From Tessaracoccus antarcticus (lineage in GTDB: Bacteria; Actinomycetota; Actinomycetes; Propionibacteriales; Propionibacteriaceae), in the NCBI RefSeq assembly GCF_003688855.1, contig NZ_REFW01000002.1:744001-808000 (forward strand): DNA of 64,000 nt, given 5' to 3'. Position numbers and translations under genes: made by a program. Of the stretch, positions 1-9,188 are shown piece after piece (position 1 is the stretch's first letter; each line of letters starts with the position of its first letter). The notes below the pieces were generated by a model that saw nothing but the letters and a program-made list of their open reading frames with translations, was not told the DNA's origin and made no database searches.

Positions 1-1
1 C

Positions 2-454
2 GAGGCGAAGGAACGTGCCCTGCGACTCCTCGAGCGGGTGGGCATCCCCGACCCGGCGCGCACGTTCGCGTCCTACCCGCACCAACTGAGCGGCGGAATG
101 GCGCAGCGGGTGCTGATCGCCGGGGCCGTGTCGTGCGACCCGGAACTCCTCATCGCCGATGAGCCCACCACCGCCGTGGATGTCACCGTCCAGGTGGAGG
201 TGTTGGCGCTGCTGCGCGACCTGCAGCAGGAGCGGAACATGGGGATGATTCTGGTGACGCACAACCTCGGCGTGGTGGCCGACATCTGCGACCGTGTGGC
301 CGTGATGCGCAAGGGCCGGATCGTCGAGGAGAAACCAGTGCGGGAACTGTTCAGCAACCCGGAGCACGAATACACGCGCATGCTGCTCGCCTCAACCCTG
401 GAGGACGCACTCCCGAGGCAGCAACGCGACGACGAGATGGGGGTGACACGGTGA
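2..454 (+). CDS. Peptide/nickel ABC importer ATPase, DppD-like (5' end outside window)
   Basis: This is the C-terminal half of an ABC ATPase of the oligopeptide/dipeptide/nickel importer family; the Walker A part lies before the window. The signature LSGGMAQR, Walker B LLIADEPTTAVD and the H-loop VTHN are visible in order. The tail with NPEHEYTRMLLAS is typical of DppD/OppD proteins. It would energise uptake of small peptides through a membrane permease pair encoded upstream. The gene overlaps the next ATPase by 4 bp (GTGA), which points to translational coupling. The frame is open to the first base, so the true start is missing. The substrate cannot be told. Confidence 0.93.
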   Translation, partial: EAKERALRLLERVGIPDPARTFASYPHQLSGGMAQRVLIAGAVSCDPELLIADEPTTAVDVTVQVEVLALLRDLQQERNMGMILVTHNLGVVADICDRVAVMRKGRIVEEKPVRELFSNPEHEYTRMLLASTLEDALPRQQRDDEMGVTR

Positions 455-1290
455 CCGGCTCCACGATCGGCGCCGCACCCCTGCTCCAGGTGAGCGACGT
501 CAACGTGGTCTACCGCGGCGCTGGGTGGCGCCGTCCCACTTTCCACGCGCTGCACGACGTGTCACTGGACATTCGGGCCGGGGAAACGCTGGGGCTCGTG
601 GGCGAGTCGGGATCCGGCAAGACGACGCTGGGTCGTGCGGTTCTGGGGCTCGCCGACGTCAGCAGCGGCTCCGTGTCCTTCGACGGCGACGACATCACCC
701 GGGCCACGCGCCGGACGCGGCGGGCCCTGAGCCGCGACATCCAGGTGGTGTTCCAGGACCCGTACTCGTCCCTGAACCCAGCCATGACCGTGGCCTCCAT
801 CCTGGCGGAACCCATCACTGCGCACGGGGCCACACGCCAGGAGGCGGCGGCCCGGATCGCTGAACTGTTGGACCAGATTGGCCTCGAACCGGATGCGGGA
901 AGGCGCTACCCCCGGGAGTTCTCCGGTGGACAGCGACAACGCATCGCCATCGCCCGGGCGCTTGCGCTGCGCCCCCGGCTCATCGTGTGTGACGAACCGG
1001 TGAGCGCGCTCGACCTGTCCACACAGGCCCGCATCCTCGACCTGCTCATCGACATCCAGGTCACCACGGGCGTCGCGTACCTGTTCATCTCCCACGACTT
1101 GTCGGTGGTGCGCTACATCAGCCACCGCGTGGCAGTCATGCTGGACGGGCAGATCCTGGAATCGGGTGACGGGGACAAGGTCACGTCCACCCCGGAGCAC
1201 CCCTACACGCAGCGACTGCTCCTGGCCTCCCCCATCCCCGACCCTGCCCGGCAGGCCCAGCGCCGACACGACTACGCGAATCTCGCCTGA
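451..1290 (+). CDS. Peptide/nickel ABC importer ATPase, DppF-like
   Basis: A complete 279-residue ABC ATPase, the second nucleotide-binding subunit of the same importer. Walker A GESGSGKTT is at residues 51-59, the Q-loop is in VFQDPYSSLNP near 100-110, signature FSGGQRQR at about 157, Walker B LIVCDEPVSALD from 177 and the H-loop FISHD near 215. The VFQDPYSSLNP and EHPYTQRLLLASPIPDP segments are characteristic of the OppF/DppF branch. The GTG start is set by the 4-bp overlap with the upstream ATPase gene. It is the last gene of the operon and is followed by a strong hairpin. The substrate is unknown; peptides are the default guess. Confidence 0.94.
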   Translation: MTGSTIGAAPLLQVSDVNVVYRGAGWRRPTFHALHDVSLDIRAGETLGLVGESGSGKTTLGRAVLGLADVSSGSVSFDGDDITRATRRTRRALSRDIQVVFQDPYSSLNPAMTVASILAEPITAHGATRQEAAARIAELLDQIGLEPDAGRRYPREFSGGQRQRIAIARALALRPRLIVCDEPVSALDLSTQARILDLLIDIQVTTGVAYLFISHDLSVVRYISHRVAVMLDGQILESGDGDKVTSTPEHPYTQRLLLASPIPDPARQAQRRHDYANLA

Positions 1291-1304
1291 TCGGGGACCC
1301 AAAA

Positions 1305-1331
1305 CGCCCGGACCCCCATGGGGTCCGGGCG
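1305..1331. terminator. Bidirectional intrinsic terminator between the ABC operon and metY
   Basis: A perfect 12-bp inverted repeat (CGCCCGGACCCC and its complement) encloses a 3-nt loop. The four A residues just before it (1301-1304) become a U-tract when read from the minus strand, so the hairpin is best suited to metY, yet its position also ends the convergent ABC operon. Confidence 0.88.
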
Positions 1332-1344
1332 TCGGGTGATCCGA

Positions 1345-2631
1345 CTAGGAGAGCTGGGCGAGCCCCTGGTCGATGTCGGCGATCAGGTCATCGACGTGCT
1401 CGATGCCCACGGAGAGGCGCACCATCTCGGCGGGGACTCCGGCCGCCTGCAACTCCTCGTCGGAGAGCTGCGAGTGCGTGGTGGATGCACTGTGGATCAC
1501 GAGGGACTTCGCGTCGCCGATGTTGGCGAGGTGGCTGAACAGTGTCAACGCGCTCACAAATGTGGTGCCGGCCTCCCGTCCCGCCTTGAGACCGAACGAC
1601 ACGAGCCCACCGAACTGGCCCTCGGCCAGGACCCGCAGCGCAATCTCGTGTGAGGGACTGGACTCCAGTCCCGGGTAGTTGACCCACGCGACGGCGTCGT
1701 GGTTCTCGAGGTACTTGGCGATGGTCAGCGCGTTGGAGCAGTGCCGCTCCATGCGCAGGTGAAGGGTCTCCAGCCCCTGCAGCAGGAGCCATGCGTTCAT
1801 GGGGGCAATGGTGGCGCCGGTGTTGCGCAGCAGCACCGTGCGGGCCCGGATGATGTAGGCGGCGGGTCCGGCCGCATCGGTCCACACCACGCCGTGATAG
1901 GCGTCGTCGGGCTGGGTCAGACCGGGGAAGCGATCGGCATTGGCGGCCCAGTCGAACTTGCCGGAGTCGACGATCACGCCTCCCAGCGTGGTGCCGTGCC
2001 CGCCGATGTACTTGGTGGCGGAGTGGACCACGATGTCGACGCCGTGGTCGAAGGCGCGGGTCAGCAGCGGCGTGGCCACAGTGTTGTCAAGGATGAACGG
2101 CAGGCCGTGGTCATGGGCCGCGGTGCTCCACGCATCCAGGTCGATGACGTTGAGTGACGGGTTGCCGATGGTCTCCCCGAAGACCAGCTTGGTCTTGTCG
2201 TCGACGAATTTCGCCAGGTCCTCCGGCTTGGCCGGGTCCACGAAACGCACCTCGATGCCGAACTGCGGCAGCGTGTGCGCGAACAGGGCGTAGGTGCCGC
2301 CGTACAACGTGGACAGCGCCACGATGTTGTCGCCAGAGTAGGTCAGGTTGAGCACGGCGTAGGTGACGGCCGAGGCCCCGGATGCGGAGGCCAGGGCTCC
2401 CACGCCGCCCTCCAGTGCGTTCATCCGCTCCTCGAACACGTTCTGCGTGGGGTTCATGATGCGGGTGTAGATGTTGCCGGGCTTGCGCAGCGCGAAAAGG
2501 TCAGCGGCGTGCTCCGCGTCATCAAACGTGAACGACACCGTCTGGTAGATCGGGACTGCGCGCGCGTTCGTCGTCGGGTCGGACTGTTCCTGACCGGCGT
2601 GCACTGCCAGCGTTTCGGGGCGATACGTCAT
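1345..2631 (-). CDS. metY: O-acetylhomoserine sulfhydrylase (MetY), PLP enzyme
   Basis: This 428-residue protein belongs to the Cys/Met-metabolism PLP family. It would form homocysteine, or methionine with methanethiol, from O-acetylhomoserine in the cytoplasm. The PLP lysine is K207 in SATKYIGGHG and the PLP-pairing aspartate is D182 in FILDNT. The N-terminal TLAVHAGQ and the YTRIMNPT and YGGTYALF motifs are those of MetY rather than of cystathionine gamma-synthase, and the length of about 430 fits MetY. The start is supported by GAGGAGAA a few bases upstream. No metX or other methionine gene adjoins it. The leader holds a short inverted repeat, but I could not match a known SAM riboswitch. 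Confidence 0.95.
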   Translation of the reverse strand: MTYRPETLAVHAGQEQSDPTTNARAVPIYQTVSFTFDDAEHAADLFALRKPGNIYTRIMNPTQNVFEERMNALEGGVGALASASGASAVTYAVLNLTYSGDNIVALSTLYGGTYALFAHTLPQFGIEVRFVDPAKPEDLAKFVDDKTKLVFGETIGNPSLNVIDLDAWSTAAHDHGLPFILDNTVATPLLTRAFDHGVDIVVHSATKYIGGHGTTLGGVIVDSGKFDWAANADRFPGLTQPDDAYHGVVWTDAAGPAAYIIRARTVLLRNTGATIAPMNAWLLLQGLETLHLRMERHCSNALTIAKYLENHDAVAWVNYPGLESSPSHEIALRVLAEGQFGGLVSFGLKAGREAGTTFVSALTLFSHLANIGDAKSLVIHSASTTHSQLSDEELQAAGVPAEMVRLSVGIEHVDDLIADIDQGLAQLS

Positions 2632-2698
2632 TGGTTCTCCTCATGGACCTCAAGAATTCACGGACTGCCGTGGACAACCCCAAGGGTGGCGTCGCTAT

Positions 2699-2730
2699 TC
2701 CCACCTGCCACACTCGTCCGACTGGTGGGA
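2699..2730. repeat. Inverted repeat in the metY-nhaA divergent intergenic region
   Basis: TCCCACC at 2699-2705 pairs with GGTGGGA at 2724-2730 across 18 nt. It lies about 70 bp upstream of metY and 90 bp upstream of nhaA, so it could be an operator or part of a metY leader structure. The loop shows no SAM-riboswitch core that I can recognise. Its function is unknown. Confidence 0.4.
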
Positions 2731-2821
2731 CGATGCGAACTCCGCCGACTGCCTGTAATGTGACGGTTGGTGTGTCGGGAAGTCTGGTCGACGACGGTGT
2801 CCACCTACCCTTGGGAAACCC

Positions 2822-4111
2822 ATGAACTCTGCATCCTTGCCCCAACGCATCGCCCAATTCGTCGCACGCGACAAAGTGGGTGGGGCGTTGATGATCAGCG
2901 CCGCGATCCTTGCACTCGTGCTGGCGAACTCACCGGCAGCCGGGTGGTACACCAACCTCTCGGAGTTCCGTCTGGGGCCGTCATCCCTTCACCTGGACCT
3001 GACTCTCTCCACCTGGGCGGCCGACGGTCTCCTGGCGCTGTTCTTCTTCATCGTTGGCCTCGAGCTCAAGCACGAGCTCATCGCTGGCAGCCTCCGCTCC
3101 CCCAGCCGCGCAGCCGTCCCCGTGGCGGCCGCCATTGGCGGGATGGCGGTTCCGGCGCTGGTGTACGTGGTCATGGTGAAGGTGCTCGGTGATCCGGGTG
3201 CGACGAGCGGTTGGGCCATTCCGACCGCCACAGACATCGCCTTCGCTCTGGCTGTGCTGGCAATCTTCGGGAGCAAGTTGCCCGGTTCATTGCGCACGTT
3301 CCTGCTCACACTGGCCGTGGTGGACGACTTGTTGGCCATCATCGTCATCGCCATCTTCTACAGCTCCGGATTGAACCTGTGGTTCCTGCTCGGCAGCCTC
3401 GTCACCGTGGCGGCGTTCTCGTGGTTGGCCAAGACCCGGCGCATGCGCTGGTGGGCCATGGTGCCGCTGGCCCTGCTCGCCTGGGTACTCATGCACGAGT
3501 CGGGCGTCCACGCCACCATCGCCGGCGTTCTGCTGGGCTTTGCCGTGCCGGCTCGCCAGGTCCACGGTGAGGACGACACGCGCACCCACATGATTGAGCA
3601 CCGCCTGCGACCGCTCTCCGCCGGGATCGCACTGCCGATCTTTGCGTTCTTCTCCGCCGGGGTGGCCTTCTCCGGGGAGGGGACGGGCAACGTCCTGGCC
3701 CAGCCGGTTCTTGTGGCCATCGCCGTGGCCCTCGTCGCCGGCAAGCTCATCGGCGTCCTGGGCACCACCAAACTGGTGACCACGTTCACACGGCTACGCC
3801 TGGCGGACGGCCTCGGCGTCCGGGACCTGCTGCCCATCGGACTCCTCACGGGCATCGGCTTCACGGTCTCCCTCCTGATCGCGGAGCTCAGTTTCCCGGA
3901 CTCGGAGCACACCGCCGCCGCAAAGCTGGGGGTGCTGATCGGCACCGCGCTGGCGACCGTGCTCGCCGCGTTGGCCCTCGTCTGGGACTCCCGTCACCCG
4001 CGTGGGGACGACATGAACCTCGACGGTGTCCCCGACGTGGACACCGCCCCGTATGACAGCACCCATCCGGACTGGACGTACACCCGCAGCGATGATGCGC
4101 CGCTGCAGTAG
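2822..4111 (+). CDS. nhaA: Na+/H+ antiporter NhaA
   Basis: A 429-residue integral membrane protein of the NhaA family, which exchanges cytoplasmic Na+ for external H+ for pH and salt homeostasis. The hallmark segments are present: the unwound-helix motif IPTATDIAFAL around 133-143, and the ion-binding pair D168-D169 in VVDDLLAI, equivalent to D163/D164 of E. coli NhaA. About eleven hydrophobic helices are evident. Compared with E. coli NhaA (388 aa) it has a roughly 40-residue hydrophilic, Asp-rich C-terminal tail. The ATG at 2822 lacks a strong ribosome binding site. It is transcribed away from metY; the sulfurtransferase follows 9 bp after its stop. Confidence 0.96.
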   Translation: MNSASLPQRIAQFVARDKVGGALMISAAILALVLANSPAAGWYTNLSEFRLGPSSLHLDLTLSTWAADGLLALFFFIVGLELKHELIAGSLRSPSRAAVPVAAAIGGMAVPALVYVVMVKVLGDPGATSGWAIPTATDIAFALAVLAIFGSKLPGSLRTFLLTLAVVDDLLAIIVIAIFYSSGLNLWFLLGSLVTVAAFSWLAKTRRMRWWAMVPLALLAWVLMHESGVHATIAGVLLGFAVPARQVHGEDDTRTHMIEHRLRPLSAGIALPIFAFFSAGVAFSGEGTGNVLAQPVLVAIAVALVAGKLIGVLGTTKLVTTFTRLRLADGLGVRDLLPIGLLTGIGFTVSLLIAELSFPDSEHTAAAKLGVLIGTALATVLAALALVWDSRHPRGDDMNLDGVPDVDTAPYDSTHPDWTYTRSDDAPLQ

Positions 4112-4120
4112 GTTGCGGCC

Positions 4121-4972
4121 ATGGACAGTCACCCCCTCATCACCCCTGCGGAGCTGAGCCGCCTGCTCGCTGACTCCTCCACCGCCCCTGTGGTGTTGGA
4201 CATCCGATGGTCTGGCCCCGGTTCCGGAGACGGCCGCGAGGCGTTTCAGCAGGGCCACATACCCGGCGCCCATTTCGTCGACATGGACACGGTGCTCGCG
4301 GACCCCTCGACCGGCGGGGTCGGGGGACGCCATCCCCTTCCTGCCCCGGAGCGCTTCGAGTCCGGCATGCGAGCCGCGGGTGTGGCACAGGACCGCCCCG
4401 TGGTGGTCTATGACGACTGGAGGTCCATCTCCGCGTCACGGGCCTGGTGGCTGCTGCGCCACTTCGGGCATGACGATGTCACGGTCCTCGACGGCGGGTG
4501 GGGCGCCTGGCGCGCCGCCGGCCTCCCCGTCGAGACCGGCCCGAACGAGGGTGTCGAGCTCGGCGAATTCGTGGCCGGACCCCCACGGCTGGCCGAACTC
4601 GATGCCGACGGTGCGTCCCGGATTGCCGTGACCGGGACACTCATCGACGCCCGACCCGCGAATCGGTTCCGCGGTGAGGACGAGACCGTGGATCCCGTGG
4701 CCGGGCACATCCCCGGGGCACGGTCGTTGCCCGCGCTGGAACTGGTGGGTTCGGACGGCACGTTCCTGTCCGCCGCTGAGCTGCGCACCCGTTTCGCGGC
4801 CATCGGCGTCGACGGGGAGGCACCGGCGGCCGCGTACTGCGGCTCGGGCGTTCAGGCATGCCACATGGCGCTGGGCGCTTCGGTGGCGGGTCTGACGGAC
4901 GACCTGGGCCTCTACGCCGGGTCCTGGAGCGACTGGATCACCGACCCCGACCGGCCTGTCGCCACCGGCTGA
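4121..4972 (+). CDS. Rhodanese-type sulfurtransferase, two-domain
   Basis: A 283-residue tandem-rhodanese protein. The inactive N-terminal domain contains the LDIRW and GHIPGAHFVDMD motifs, and the C-terminal domain carries the catalytic loop CGSGVQAC with nucleophile C240. CGSGV is nearer to 3-mercaptopyruvate sulfurtransferases (CGSGVT) than to classical rhodaneses (CRKGVT), so transfer of sulfur from 3-mercaptopyruvate or thiosulfate to a thiol acceptor or cyanide is expected. It begins 9 bp after nhaA and may be cotranscribed with it. It ends 6 bp before the convergent DUF2334 gene. The donor specificity is an inference from the loop. Confidence 0.9.
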   Translation: MDSHPLITPAELSRLLADSSTAPVVLDIRWSGPGSGDGREAFQQGHIPGAHFVDMDTVLADPSTGGVGGRHPLPAPERFESGMRAAGVAQDRPVVVYDDWRSISASRAWWLLRHFGHDDVTVLDGGWGAWRAAGLPVETGPNEGVELGEFVAGPPRLAELDADGASRIAVTGTLIDARPANRFRGEDETVDPVAGHIPGARSLPALELVGSDGTFLSAAELRTRFAAIGVDGEAPAAAYCGSGVQACHMALGASVAGLTDDLGLYAGSWSDWITDPDRPVATG

Positions 4973-4978
4973 CCCGAT

Positions 4979-6761
4979 CTACGTGAGCTCCATCGCGGGC
5001 ACGAATGTGTAGCCCAGTGCCTGGATCCCCTCCACCGTCTCCCGGAGCTGTTCCACCCCGAGGAAGGGATGGTAGAAGAAGCTGGCGGTGGATTGCCTCA
5101 CGGCGAGATTGGCCCTGGCACCTCCCACGATGAAAGCCGTATCGCGCACCGCGTGGTTGTTCTGTTCTTCCTCCGTGATGTTGCCCAGGTTCTCGGGCAG
5201 CACCTTGGTGCCGTAAATGTCTCGCACCGTATAGGGGAAGAATTGATCCATTGCCCTCTGGTAGGGCGCCTGGTCCCCGGAGAGTTGCCCGGGGAAGTAG
5301 TTCGAGCGCTCGTAGCGGTACTCGAACACCTTCGAAATGGCGGTGTAGGCATTCGAGGAAGCCAGGTAGTGGGGCGTCTCGAACACGGTGACGTCGCCCA
5401 GACCCAGATCAGCGAAAACCTGCTGGCCCTCCGTGAGCCGCTGCACCCAACCGTCCACCGAGTCGGAGCCGACGGGGCCGGTGTCGACGATGTAGGAATC
5501 GTTGATGCACGGCTCGATCACAGGGGTGGGGCCGGGGGTGGCGCTGCACTCCGCCCGGTAGAACTCAAAATCGGCTCCGGAACTGCCGCTGTACGGGTTG
5601 TCGAGCGTTCCGTACTGATGTGTGGTCCCGTGCTGGATGAGCGTCCCCCCCGTGCTGTTGCATGTAGCGCAACGCCTTGACGACGTCCGGCCGGTCGCCG
5701 AGGCTGAGGCCCACCCAGGAGTCAGGGTCACCGCCCGGGGTTCTGCTGAGACGTATGGGGATCACCGCCACCTGGAAAGGGACGCCCCGCTCGTGCAGGA
5801 AGTCTGTGATGGCGTAGAGGTCCTCCGGGCTGGCCGCAGCATCCACATCCTCCAACCTCAGCGCCGCCTGCCTCACCGGTGCAGTATCCGGCGCCAACAG
5901 GTCGTAGAAAAGATCAGCGAAGGCCAGATAGCGGTCGGTCTCGTCGACGTACGTCAGTGGATTCTCACCGATGTAGGTGAGGTTCGCGGACCGGATCGCC
6001 CAAGGGTGGGTCCGGCTTCCCGTGGTTCTGGCGAGGATGTCAACCATGCCCTTGTCCGTGATCCGGGGCACGAGGACCGGTCCCGCGGCGGAACCGTTTC
6101 GGGTCAGGGAGTGCCCCTGATAGGTCACACCATCAATGTGCTCTTCTCCACTGTCCTTCGACGTCGCGGGGTCCCACCCGTAGGTCTCGATGAACTCCGC
6201 ATTGACTCGGCGGTCCGCGACGGCCGCTACCGCAATGTTTCCACCAGCCCACAGGACAGGGGTCCTGTCCTTCAGCATGTCCTTCTGGAATGCCATCGAC
6301 AGTGAACCGGCCGACGTGGAACCCATGTAGACCACACCGTCGTAGCCGGCCATGTCACCGGAGGCGTAGTCCTTCATGGGGGCGGTCTGCACGTGGCCGA
6401 AGTGCGTGGCCAGGTTGGCGGTGACGATGGCATGGGTCTCGGCGTCCGCCATGGCGGACGCGGAGCCCTCTGTGTCGTAGAGCACGAGAGTCCGGATGCC
6501 ACTGTCCGTGCCCCACGCATCCTTGAAAATGGCTTGTGGTGCCGTCCCGGGAGGTCCCGGCAGAACCTCCGTGTACTTGTGCGCGAGCGGGGAATCCTCC
6601 CCGAAATTGGCTGTCGAACTGCCAACGCCGAAGACGACGAAGACAGCAATACTGAGGGACACGGTCACGGCCACGATCCACGTGGCGCGCTGGCCGCGTC
6701 CAGGCGTCAGGTCGGCGACGGGGATGGCTCGATGCCCTCCGGGGACATTGGTTTCAGGCAT
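4979..6761 (-). pseudogene. DUF2334 polysaccharide deacetylase-like protein, frameshifted at a G7 run
   Basis: The reading frame begins at 6761 (ATG, purine-rich AAAGAGAG upstream) with one N-terminal membrane anchor and runs to 5645. The family sequence then continues in another frame from 5644 to 4979. At 5645-5651 the minus strand has seven G; with six, the protein would read through HGGTLIQHGTTHQYG, a typical DUF2334 metal-site segment. The joined product would be about 594 residues, with a flavodoxin-like N-terminal half and the deacetylase half holding LRLEDVDA and the HGTTH motif. DUF2334 proteins act outside the membrane on glycans. It is the last gene of the exopolysaccharide-like operon. 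The shift may be a sequencing error, a true mutation or slippage-based phase variation. Confidence 0.85.
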
Positions 6762-6899
6762 GGTGGGGCTCTCTTTGCGTCCAGAGCAGGGGGACGCTCT
6801 TGATGTCATGGGTTTTGCCGTGGTCGAGACACAACGATGCACCCCGTTGATCGAGGGGCATGGTCGGGTGCGCTGTGACCACCGCGATCTGGGGTGGAG

Positions 6900-7535
6900 C
6901 TAGTTGTTGCCGGGCGCGATGTGAAGGTCGTTGAAACGCACGAGGGCGTCCTCGGTGTAGAAACCGATGGAACCGCTGCGGTAGGGGGTCTCCCTGTCGA
7001 TGACGGAGGCCAGGACCTTCCCGTCGACACTGACCGTCATCTCACCATTGTCCTGCGTCACTTCCACCCGGCGACTCTCTCCGATGGGGAAGGTGGGTTC
7101 ATCACCTGTTGCGAGGTATCGCTGTTTGCCCGGATAGGCGGGGTCCTGCTTCGAGATCTCCCACCCGTTGGGTTTCAGGGCCACCGCATAGAAGTGGTCG
7201 TCGTCCGTGTGATTCCACAACACCCACCCCACCTCCCACGGGTTGGGGGGATCCTTCCTCACCTGCTGCTCCGTGGTCACCACCACGCCAAAAGTGGCCT
7301 CATCGAAAGTCTCGCGCGTGACCACCAGCCCCCCATGGGTCACGCTCAGGTCCTCGGCGGATTTCGGATGGAGAATGATCTCGGCATCGTCTCCCGTAAC
7401 CGTCCCGTAGCCGTGGTAGACGGAACGAAACTGGCCTCGCTCCTCCCCGTCCTCCCACGCCCGTGCGGCGTCGCGCGTCAGGAACAGCCCGCCGGCAGTC
7501 AGGGCAACCACCAGCACTGCAGCACTGACGGACAT
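6900..7535 (-). CDS. Membrane-anchored LamG/3-keto-disaccharide-hydrolase-like protein
   Basis: This protein of about 211 residues has an N-terminal hydrophobic anchor or signal segment (SVSAAVLVVALTAGGLFL) and one beta-sandwich domain. The run VALKPNGWEISKQDP, a later VSVDGK and GSIGFYTEDALVRFND are typical of concanavalin-like/DUF1080 domains that bind or cleave glycans. The ATG at 7535 has AAGGGAG 5 nt upstream. A GTG at 7571 overlaps the stop of the upstream glycosyltransferase gene by 4 bp and would add a basic N-terminus, so it is a credible alternative start. It sits between the GT2 synthase and the DUF2334 gene, which suggests a role in handling the polymer outside the cell. No catalytic residues are assigned. 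Confidence 0.75.
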   Translation of the reverse strand: MSVSAAVLVVALTAGGLFLTRDAARAWEDGEERGQFRSVYHGYGTVTGDDAEIILHPKSAEDLSVTHGGLVVTRETFDEATFGVVVTTEQQVRKDPPNPWEVGWVLWNHTDDDHFYAVALKPNGWEISKQDPAYPGKQRYLATGDEPTFPIGESRRVEVTQDNGEMTVSVDGKVLASVIDRETPYRSGSIGFYTEDALVRFNDLHIAPGNN

Positions 7536-7567
7536 GACGACTCCCTTGTGATGGTGCACCGTGGCCT

Positions 7568-8914
7568 TCACAGAGTCCGGACGTCTGCGCCCGAGAGCAC
7601 CAGCGATCCGTGGGCGGAGTCCAGGCGAGCCGCGGAGTCCTCCACCGTGCGGTCGGTCTTGGACCAACCGCCCTGTCGTGTGAGCACCCGCCACACTGCC
7701 CGCCACCCGGCAAGGAACCACAGGAAGGCGTACGCGACGTACAGGTCGGGCAGGGCAACCGACCGAACCCGCGACCAGCCGCTCTCCTTCTCCATGCCCG
7801 CATAGATCGATCCAAAGATGAGAGCCGGGCCGAAGGCAACCAGGTAGGACGACACCCACCACCAGGAAAAGGTGACGGATCCGAGCAGGAGACTGATGAC
7901 CAGGTCGAGCCCCCACAGCACGAATGCCACCGAGAGGAGCGAGGTCACGAGCAGGAGGAAGGGGCTCGTGAGGTGGTACATGAGGTCAACGCGGGCAGTC
8001 CCCTTCGTGTGCTTGAGCACGAACGGGATCAGCGTCCACGACTGCAGATGCCCCTGGAACCAGCGAGTCCGCTGCTTGACCCACCGTCCGACGCTGACCA
8101 ACCCCTGCTGGTGGACGGCGGCGGTGGCGCAAAAATCGGTCTTCCAGCCCGCCATGAGAAGGCGCAGACCCAGATCCAGGTCCTCGGTGAGGCTCCTGGA
8201 CCACGGCGTGTCCCCGAGACTCATGAGTGCCGAGAGCCGGACGAACTGTCCGTTGCCGCCCAGGCCCACGCTGCCCAGATGGCGACGGCCGCGCTGGAAG
8301 ATCTCTGTGTAGAGAACGAATTCGAAGTCCTGCATCCTGGCCAGGAGGTTCTTCTCCCGGTTGTTGATGCGCACGCCGATCTGAATGGCACCCATCATGG
8401 GGTCGTCGAACCGGGGCACAACGTCCACCAGCGCGTGGGGCTCAAGACGACCGTCCGCATCCACGACGCACACCAGGACATCGTCGGGGTTGTCGAACGG
8501 GATGACGGCGCCGCTCACGATGTGGGCGAACGCCGCATTCAGAGCTTCTCCCTTGCCCTTCTGGGCGTTGGGAAGTACGCGTTGCAGCAGATGAACCCGG
8601 GGGTCCGTGTTCTGGGCAACGATCCGGGCGGTGGTGTCGGATGATCCGTCATCGACGACGAGGATCTTCATGCGGGGATGGTGCAGCTCCAGCAATCGCT
8701 CGAGGCTGGTGCCCAGCACCCGGTCCTCATTGAGGCATGGCAGCACGAAGATCACGGACTTGGGTGTGCTCATGGCCAGCGGACCACTCCGCAGGCGGGA
8801 GGGTTCACGCCGGGACAGGATCATCATCGTGAGCCCGTAACACACACCCAGTCCGATGAGGGCCACGGAAAGGACGAGGACCAGGTCGACCCAGTGGCCG
8901 GAGACTACAACCAT
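7568..8914 (-). CDS. Processive family 2 glycosyltransferase (polysaccharide synthase-like)
   Basis: A 448-residue GT2 enzyme embedded in the membrane. The GT-A motifs occur in order: VLPCLNED and VVDDGSSD (nucleotide-sugar binding), VVDADG (DxD metal site), SLTEDLDLG (catalytic D in the ED motif) and QRTRW (QxxRW, the mark of processive synthases such as PgaC, hyaluronan and cellulose synthases). One hydrophobic helix precedes the domain and several follow, as in PgaC/HAS. The ATG at 8914 lies 1 bp after the stop of the small membrane protein gene and has GGAG upstream; the longer frame to 8962 is less likely. It probably polymerises a hexosamine-type glycan and exports it; the sugar is unknown. 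Confidence 0.9.
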   Translation of the reverse strand: MVVVSGHWVDLVLVLSVALIGLGVCYGLTMMILSRREPSRLRSGPLAMSTPKSVIFVLPCLNEDRVLGTSLERLLELHHPRMKILVVDDGSSDTTARIVAQNTDPRVHLLQRVLPNAQKGKGEALNAAFAHIVSGAVIPFDNPDDVLVCVVDADGRLEPHALVDVVPRFDDPMMGAIQIGVRINNREKNLLARMQDFEFVLYTEIFQRGRRHLGSVGLGGNGQFVRLSALMSLGDTPWSRSLTEDLDLGLRLLMAGWKTDFCATAAVHQQGLVSVGRWVKQRTRWFQGHLQSWTLIPFVLKHTKGTARVDLMYHLTSPFLLLVTSLLSVAFVLWGLDLVISLLLGSVTFSWWWVSSYLVAFGPALIFGSIYAGMEKESGWSRVRSVALPDLYVAYAFLWFLAGWRAVWRVLTRQGGWSKTDRTVEDSAARLDSAHGSLVLSGADVRTL

Positions 8915-8915
8915 G

Positions 8916-9188
8916 TCAGGACTGCTCCACCATGGCCGGGAAGGCCTCATGTCGAGGAACAATGGCGAGGTTCTTGTGTCGTTCCAGCGCGGTGTGGGCC
9001 CAACCCCTCACAGAGAAGACCAGCAGAGCACTCGTCATGAGCACAAGATAGGCAAGGAACAGGGTGGCTGCGATGGTGAGGACGATCCGGCCCGCTGAGG
9101 AGAGCACATCCTGGGTCTGCTCCATGAGGATCGGAACAGATACCAACAGGGGAATGACCCCGTGCTGGAACGCAACTGAGAACTGCAT
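8916..9188 (-). CDS. Small membrane protein, first gene of the exopolysaccharide-like operon
   Basis: A 90-residue protein starting at an ATG with GGGGGGAAG directly upstream. It has an amphipathic N-terminal stretch and a long hydrophobic helix pair (VLTIAATLFLAYLVLM and onward) followed by a basic, cytoplasmic-looking tail. I do not recognise a named family. Its stop is 1 bp from the GT2 start, so the two are cotranscribed; small accessory membrane proteins (for example PgaD) are common partners of processive GT2 synthases, and that is the inferred role. The open frame extends to 9347, but the upstream part looks like leader sequence. Confidence 0.7.
   Translation of the reverse strand: MQFSVAFQHGVIPLLVSVPILMEQTQDVLSSAGRIVLTIAATLFLAYLVLMTSALLVFSVRGWAHTALERHKNLAIVPRHEAFPAMVEQS

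Noticed and set aside
2632-2821. A SAM riboswitch before metY
   Set aside because: The region is short and only a 7-bp dyad was found; no core of SAM-I, SAM-II or SAM-IV could be recognised by eye. A covariance-model search would settle it.
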